Source: Malania oleifera
Lineage: Eukaryota > Streptophyta > Magnoliopsida > Santalales > Ximeniaceae
Assembly (NCBI RefSeq): GCF_029873635.1
Contig: NC_080418.1
Coordinates: 150,529,748-150,593,747, forward strand
Direction: 5' to 3'
DNA length: 64,000 nucleotides
Each line of letters starts with the position of its first letter. Within the stretch, counting starts at the first letter, position 1. Position numbers and translations under genes: made by a program. Under the pieces are notes generated by a model. It was given only the letters and a program-made list of their open reading frames with translations. It was not told the origin of the DNA and did no database searches. Shown here in pieces: positions 25,451-64,000 of this stretch.

Positions 25451-25599
25451 TAAATCCAAAAAATTGAATGATTTCATTTCAATTGAAATCTTAATATTCC
25501 TAACCATGGGCATTATCTTCATAAATAGCCAATCATAAATTCTAAAGCATGAAATCTATATCAAAATTTCAATGGAATATCAGAAGAATCAGAAGCATG

Positions 25600-25870
25600 A
25601 TAACTAATCTAATAATCTAATCTCAATAGCTTATGGCAAGTCAACAAATGAGCAGCATTCAAACATCAAAATTAATCCAAAACTTCCAATGTCTACTATA
25701 CACGCAGTTTGCCAATCCAAACAATTTACCAAAAGCAACAACTAGTAAACCTGAGCTACCAATTGATCTACAAAACCAAAGGGCATCAAATTGAAGGGCC
25801 GGCTATGGATGGACAAATCGGATGGGGGGTTTTGCAGTATATTCGTCGTTATTAGTTCAAAGATCAATCT
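25600..25870 (-). pseudogene. Tandem partial duplicate of the 3' end of the 26124-26408 gene
   Basis: It is collinear with 25870-26150. Both contain 'ctaatctcaatagctta', 'cacgcagtt', 'ccaaacaatttacc/caaacaatttgcc' and, at the coding end, 'ggatggacaaatcgga' against 'ggatggatcaatcgga'. Only the trailer and the last few codons of the neighbour gene are duplicated. No coding body follows. Confidence 0.6.
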
Positions 25871-26123
25871 AACATTCTAATCTCAATAGCTTACAGCAAC
25901 ATAGCGAACGAAAAACATACAAACATCCGAATTGATCAGAAAAATTCCAATTCCAGCCACATATATACAAATGTACCAATCACGCAGTTAGCTAATTCAA
26001 ACAATTTGCCGAGTACATCAACAAATTCATCTAGAAAAGCAAAGCACGCCAAATATACAGAAGGAGAGGAGATGGATGGAGAAGTAATTACTGTACACGC
26101 AGGAAGGGGCGGAGATGGATGGA

Positions 26124-26404
26124 TCAATCGGAGTGAGAATCGTAGTAGTAAACGTCGTCGTCGTCGTAATCGGAGGATGAAGAATCGGAATCATAGTAAT
26201 TGGAGGGATAGTAGTAGGAGTCCGGTGGGGGCAAGCAGAAGAAGGTGCAGAAGCAGATAGCGAGACGGCCAAGCTGGTGCAAGGGGAAGCAGCAGATGAG
26301 ATCCAGCAACTGGTCGGGGCTTATGCGGTCGGGAATGCATGCTATTTGTTGCCATACGTCTGCAGATGTCTTCGCCACCGATAGAACAAGCAAGCTGTTG
26401 AACA

Positions 26405-26408
<4 letters not shown>
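26124..26408 (-). CDS. Small plant protein with acidic Tyr/Ser/Asp-rich tail, function unknown
   Basis: An uninterrupted 94-codon frame runs from an ATG at 26408 to TGA at 26126-26124. It starts MVFNSLLVLSVAKTSADVWQ. The middle (residues about 15-62) has an ordered, probably helical character: WQQIACIPDRISPDQLLDLI, then a Cys/Leu-rich hydrophobic stretch CCFPLHQLGRLAICFCTFFC ending in LPPP. The last third is a low-complexity tail of Tyr, Ser and Asp (PPDSYYYPS.. DSDSSSSDYDDDD). GC content and codon use are higher than the surroundings, and the sense frame is clean while other frames only mirror its repeats. I recall similar short plant proteins with the same layout but no known function. The hydrophobic block could be a membrane segment or a buried helix. 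The ATG follows a (GA)n leader on the minus strand. Its 3' trailer is tandemly duplicated (25600-25870). Confidence 0.7.

Positions 26409-26437
<29 letters not shown>
26409..26437 (-). promoter_or_regulatory. (GA)n/(CT)n tract in the 5' leader
   Basis: A pure CT run on the plus strand (GA on the sense strand) sits directly before the ATG of the 26124-26408 gene. Such tracts are common in plant 5' leaders and core promoters. The GC-rich 26460-26640 region behind it probably holds the promoter. No TATA box was identified. Confidence 0.5.
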
Positions 26438-26440
<3 letters not shown>

Positions 26441-26636
26441 CTTAACCAGAGGACAGACGGAGAGTCGGAGAGAGAGTGAAAGAGAAGAAGAAGACGACGG
26501 GGAGGGGGGCCTCGGTTTGGAAATTTCCTGGGCAGCGCCGCTGCGGAAATGGGGTTGACGATGTTTGTTCAAACATGAAACGACGTCACTCCCAAAAGAC
26601 GGTTTCAGTTCCCCCTACCAAGCCTACTTTGCTAAG

Positions 26637-26920
26637 GGCCCGTTTGGTTCGGGAATTATACTCGGAGAGAGGGGGAAAAACAGAAAGAGAAAATATAAGA
26701 AAAATTAATTTATTATTATATATATGAATCTATTTTGCTATAATTATAAATTTTTAAAAAGTAAATACTAATAATGTATAAATTAAAATTTTAAATTGAT
26801 TTAACATATTTTTTTATTTTATTTTTTTTACTTTTCTTCTTCATCTAACATGAAAAATGAATTCATTCATTTTTTTTCTTATCTTAACTTTTTCAAGTTC
26901 CAAACAAGATTTAAAAGAAT
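26637..26920. repeat. Possible MITE near the promoter of the 26124-26408 gene
   Basis: The left side starts 'gggcccgtttggttcggga' and the right side ends 'aagttccaaacaagat'. This gives short inverted ends around an AT-rich core, a layout common in plant foldback MITEs. No TSD could be fixed. Confidence 0.3.
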
Positions 26921-27142
26921 AAAATTATTCAAAGATATTTTAAACTATTTTTCAAATATAAAACTCTCCCAAATGTTTATAATTATTAAATATTTTTAAG
27001 GTTTGTGTTAGAAAATCAGTGATTTTTTTGAGTAAAAATTTTAACAAAAAGAGTTTTTAACTCCATGCGATTGAATTTAAATAATTGATTATGAACAATG
27101 ACATGTGACTATTTGAAAATATATAAGATATATCTTCTTCCT

Positions 27143-27246
27143 CTTGTAAAAATGCAAGTAAAGACTGCATACTATAGACCCATTTGGTCCGCCCCTTCCC
27201 TAGACCCTACATACATGGGAGCTTTGTGTACTGGGTTGTCCTTGTA
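27143..27246 (+). mobile_element. Au-like SINE fragment
   Basis: It contains 'aagactgcatactatagacc', 'ggtccgccccttccctagac' and 'gggagctttgtgtactgggt', in the order known for the 3' two thirds of the plant Au SINE. The tRNA-like 5' part is absent or unrecognisable. Confidence 0.6.
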
Positions 27247-27394
27247 AATTATTTACAAATTAATCAAACTTTTTAAAAATATTTAATTAAACTCATTGTG
27301 TAATGTGAAAGTGAATGTTAATAATGAAGAAGATAATGAAATTGACTTGTCAACATTAAAATAAGTAAAAATTTACTACTTGTGAATACTTATC

Positions 27395-27536
27395 TCGTGT
27401 TTAGAAGCATATGTTTCGTGTCTTGTATTTCGATTTGTCTGGATTTGAATAAATTGGAATACAAAATCGTATTGAATTTATTTCAAATTCACACAAATTC
27501 GAATCCAAATCTAAAATTTCATGATCCTAAACACTA
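27395..27536. repeat. Foldback MITE-like repeat, copy C
   Basis: It runs from 'cgtgtttagaagcatatg' to 'catgatcctaaacactacc'. The near-palindromic interior is 'ggatttgaataaattggaat..attgaatttatttcaaattc'. Confidence 0.5.
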
Positions 27537-27588
27537 CCTTAGTGATTTTTTATATTGAATTAAGGTTAATAGGTTGAATTGTAAAAGA

Positions 27589-27662
27589 TCCATTGTGGTC
27601 CACCCCTTCTCCAGACCCGCATGCGCGAGAGCTTTGTGCACTAGGCTGACCTCTTTTTTTTT
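27589..27662 (+). mobile_element. Truncated Au-like SINE with 19-bp TSD
   Basis: The 74-bp insert contains 'tggtccaccccttctccag', 'gcgagagctttgtgcactag' and a poly-T tail, as Au SINEs do. Direct repeats TAGGTTGAATTGTAAAAGA (27570-27588) and TAGGTTGAATGGTAAAAGA (27663-27681), 18 of 19 identical, mark it as a retroposition event of a 5'-truncated copy. Confidence 0.8.
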
Positions 27663-27681
27663 TAGGTTGAATGGTAAAAGA

Positions 27682-28534
27682 AGAAAGTTAATGGGTTTTA
27701 TGATTTTGACTCATTGTTTTCTTTTAAACAAATTAATGAAATGATTGACTCAATTAAATGTAATGGTTAATGAATGTTTCGTATGGAATTAAATCAGAGT
27801 AATAGACTGACTTTTAATTTAAAAAAAAAATAATGAACTTATTTGATTTTAACCCAATTTTTTTTATGCTAACGTGATATGTATAATTAGTAGCAATTAT
27901 GATGGTTTTAATTTTTTGGGAACAATCGACAATAGATTGATCTTGAGATGTCAATTGTGTGCACACACTAAATGATTCGTGAGGGGAAAAATCAACATAA
28001 CTCGACATAAATAATTGTTAGATTTTAATCTAATATTCTGCTATAATTTTACTGAAATAGGATGTTTAATTATCATGATTTTCCCATATATATTACCTTT
28101 GATGCGGAAAATTAAAGAAAGCCATAAATTAACATACCGGGATCGTTCATGATATATATCAATCGGGAAGAACAATTGAATAAATCGTTTTTTTCGCTTC
28201 ACACTGATCTCTTTCGGTACTTCGCCAGATCTTATGGGAGTAGGGTTGATGAGAAGAGAGCAAAGGTGGAGATAGGACAATTTCTATATATCTCTTTCTT
28301 TTCATTCCATTAGATTACTATATATTAGCTACTCCCCATAAGAGTAGATATATAGGAAAACCTTTCCACTTCCATCAATTAATCCTCACATTATTCTCAA
28401 AGCTAAACTCTTTATTTAACCCATAAATGTGACATTTCATTATCCTCATCATATGTCATTACTCTTATCATATGGGACATATTCTTACAATAATATCATT
28501 AAAATGGATAACTCATTATAAGAAATGTAATTGG
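27682..28534. other. Intergenic, no gene recognised
   Basis: A minus-strand frame near 28280-28041 begins at TTG rather than ATG and has no recognised relative. It is not called. Nothing else is seen. Confidence 0.5.
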
Positions 28535-28680
28535 GAACATGGGTTTTGAATTTTAGATTTAAATTAATGTAAATGTAAGAGAAATTCCATACAATTTAAA
28601 TTCATACAATTCTATAATGTGTTTGGCTTAAATTTACAAAAATTCAAATTCAAACCTCGAGATGCATGTTCCAAACACAA
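28535..28680. repeat. Foldback MITE-like repeat, copy D
   Basis: It begins 'gaacatgggttttgaatttt' and ends 'tgcatgttccaaacacaag', with inverted ends around an AT-rich core. It lies about 320 bp upstream of the Cys-rich protein gene. Confidence 0.5.
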
Positions 28681-28727
28681 GGATACAAGATTTTAACATG
28701 TAAATTTTCATGAAAAGTAAATTCGTG

Positions 28728-28735
28728 CATGCATG
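28728..28735. promoter_or_regulatory. RY-type motif CATGCATG, distal
   Basis: A palindromic CATGCATG 263 bp upstream of the start codon of the Cys-rich protein gene. RY motifs bind B3-domain regulators of seed genes (ABI3/FUS3/LEC2 family). The assignment to this gene is inferred from position. Confidence 0.4.
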
Positions 28736-28838
28736 AAGATCCTAACATTAGCTAGATTAACAAAAATCCATTTTCTCTTTTAGAAAAAAAATAAAACTAA
28801 AGAGACGTTAATTAGTTAATTAAGCAAAGCCATTGAAT

Positions 28839-28846
28839 CATGCATG
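28839..28846. promoter_or_regulatory. RY-type motif CATGCATG, proximal
   Basis: A second CATGCATG 152 bp upstream of the same start codon. Two copies within 120 bp are suggestive of seed- or embryo-related control, but chance cannot be excluded. Confidence 0.4.
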
Positions 28847-28997
28847 TCCTCATTTCCCTCCTCACCCTTACACTTGGGAGGCTCCTCTCCACACCCATAA
28901 TTGAAGACTAAAAATTATCCTGCAAAGGGATCTCCTTCTCATTCCCAATGGGATAGTAAATTGAAAAGGCAACAAGAAAGAAAGAAGGAAAGGAAGA

Positions 28998-29300
28998 ATG
29001 GCAAAGAAGATGAAGCAGCTCATCAGGAGATTATGTCCTTCTTCATCATCACCATGGATCTTCATCTTTGTCACCATCTCTGCGTTAACGACGACAATGG
29101 CAGATGCTGTAGATACGACTAAGCATGATAGTGAGAGTAGTAGTAATCAAAAAATAGCAATGCCTGCGTGCTTGGAGGAATGCATGCCCATTTGCATGGG
29201 AATAACTCTAGCCACCAGCCCTGCTTGCACCTTCGCCTGCACCCTTGGTTGCACCCAATTGCAAGGCAAGGGTCGCACCCCCGGCACCCCACTTAAGTAA
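28998..29300 (+). CDS. Small secreted six-cysteine protein, thionin-like candidate
   Basis: A 100-residue frame starting at ATG 28998 and ending TAA at 29298-29300. An alternative ATG starts inside the signal region, and the first is kept because it gives a basic n-region (MAKKMKQLIRRL). A hydrophobic core PWIFIFVTISAL and a likely cleavage after ADA near residue 36 suggest secretion. After a Ser/Asp/Lys-rich spacer comes a compact Cys domain: CLEECMPIC, ten-residue step, CTFACTLGC. This is C-x3-C-x3-C-x10-C-x3-C-x3-C (residues about 56-84), ideal for a disulfide-pinned helical hairpin. The tail is basic (QGKGRTPGTPLK). The spacing is close to small plant thionin-like or hairpin peptides, but no family is claimed. 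No intron is needed. Likely roles of such peptides are defence or signalling. Two RY motifs lie upstream. Confidence 0.7.
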   Translation: MAKKMKQLIRRLCPSSSSPWIFIFVTISALTTTMADAVDTTKHDSESSSNQKIAMPACLEECMPICMGITLATSPACTFACTLGCTQLQGKGRTPGTPLK

Positions 29301-29721
29301 TTCCTTACGATATGCCCATTGATCATGGGATCTCACTTCATCTACATACAAGACCATTCATCCCGCCATGGATGTGTGGTTGTCTTTCTCCATCTTCAAG
29401 AATATACATAGAGTTTCCAAGCATTAGTTTTATAGGTAAAGATCATTTTTGTAGATAGTGGCTTACTTAAACATAGTCTTGATCATGCCACGATCAAAAA
29501 TTTGTAATATATGTTTTACTTTTTAAAGTACTAGTTTTAGCTTGATCATGCGGTACTAATACTTAATTTATTTGTTTAAGTTGTCGATATGTAATAAACA
29601 CAACATATCTTTAAAATACATCTCACATTACTTACTCTACAATCATCATTCGTAATATTACTTGACAAAAATAGAAATGCAAAACTAATGCATTGCATGT
29701 GGATCGAAGTGTCATAATGTG

Positions 29722-29848
29722 TGTGTTGGGTGGTTGAATTTCAAGTTTTAATTAGATCTGAATTTGTGTGAATTTGGATAAAATGGAATACAAAAGTATA
29801 TTGAGTTATGTTAAAATCGAAAACTCAAAATTCATTCACCCGACACAA
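29722..29848. repeat. Foldback MITE-like repeat, copy E
   Basis: This is the clearest palindrome of the family. The left end is GTGTTGGGTGGTTGAATTT and the right end AAAATTCATTCACCCGACAC, which pair with few mismatches. It lies downstream of the Cys-rich protein gene. Confidence 0.6.
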
Positions 29849-30331
29849 TGCGAATAACTTTCAATGAAATATTTTATTAGTTGGGATATATAGTTTTCCC
29901 AAATCAAACTATTGACGGGCTTCTTATGATTTCATTTAAAGTCAATATTTCGAGCCTACTTAAAAATTCATAAAAGAAGCAAAACTCACGAGCCAATAAA
30001 CAAACTATATAAGCTTAATGGCGTAATTAATGTCGATGTACTTAATACTAATCTTTATATTAATAACATGCGTTGGGATTTAAAAAAGAAAATGCCTTGT
30101 TTCTACATAAAGCAAATGAGAATTCAAAATTTTCTATGAACCATAATATATAATGAAGGTTGAATGATTATTATCGAATTTTATAATTATTTTTATCCTA
30201 TTTCGGGATGAATGTAATAATTTTATTTTATTAAAAATTATATAAATTAATTGAAAATTGGAAGGCATCTTCAATATATTCCTAAAAAGGATTTTTGGGT
30301 GGGGGGAGAGAGCAGATAGTAGAGAGTAGAG

Positions 30332-64000
<33,669 letters not shown>

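Noticed and set aside
26006-26272. Arg-rich plus-strand frame and a Thr/Pro-rich minus-strand frame
   Set aside because: They are shadows of the 26124-26408 gene's repetitive Asp/Ser/Tyr tail in other frames.
28041-28280. 79-codon minus-strand frame
   Set aside because: It starts with TTG, not ATG. No recognised homology, and the AT-rich 3' half looks non-coding.

Overview
The window is nuclear DNA of a flowering plant, most likely a woody eudicot. It is AT-rich and full of microsatellites. Its genes have GT-AG introns, and about half of what can be classified is transposon-derived: L1-type and RTE-type LINEs, tRNA-derived and Au-like SINEs, LTR solo elements, hAT and Mutator-like elements, and foldback MITEs.

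Layout. 1-3993 is a degenerate LTR interrupted by a younger, oppositely oriented solo LTR with a perfect TSD. 3994-12340 is AT-rich intergenic DNA with a hAT element that itself holds a SINE, plus small MITEs. 12350-19640 is a patchwork of local duplications, L1 fragments, a hAT element and one convincing host exon: the last coding exon (14781-14941, minus strand) of an unrecognised gene whose 3' end is duplicated at 12350-12945. 19897-25450 is an RTE LINE followed by L1 remnants. 25600-30330 is the small-gene region: a 94-residue acidic-tailed protein gene on the minus strand (26124-26408) with a tandemly duplicated 3' end, and a 100-residue secreted Cys-rich protein gene on the plus strand (28998-29300) with two CATGCATG motifs upstream.

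From 30332 to the right edge runs one large plus-strand gene: the organellar (chloroplast/mitochondrial) class II lysyl-tRNA synthetase. Twelve exons encoding residues 1 to about 498 can be placed with consistent phases, and the 3' end lies outside the window. Introns 2 (about 16 kb) and 6 (about 7.6 kb) are greatly enlarged by nested insertions. Intron 2 holds a solo LTR, two ORF1-only L1-derived copies, a Mutator-like element carrying a promoter/leader-like segment, and an L1 broken by a palindromic LTR element. Intron 6 holds an L1 carrying an ORF1-only copy, an RTE tail, a tRNA-SINE and a 3.2-kb RTE. Intron 10 holds a short L1.

The genes show no operon-like cooperation. The biological interest lies in the synthetase gene's tolerance of these insertions and in several unusual transposon structures, many with exact target-site duplications readable from the sequence. 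No new enzymatic or defence system was found.
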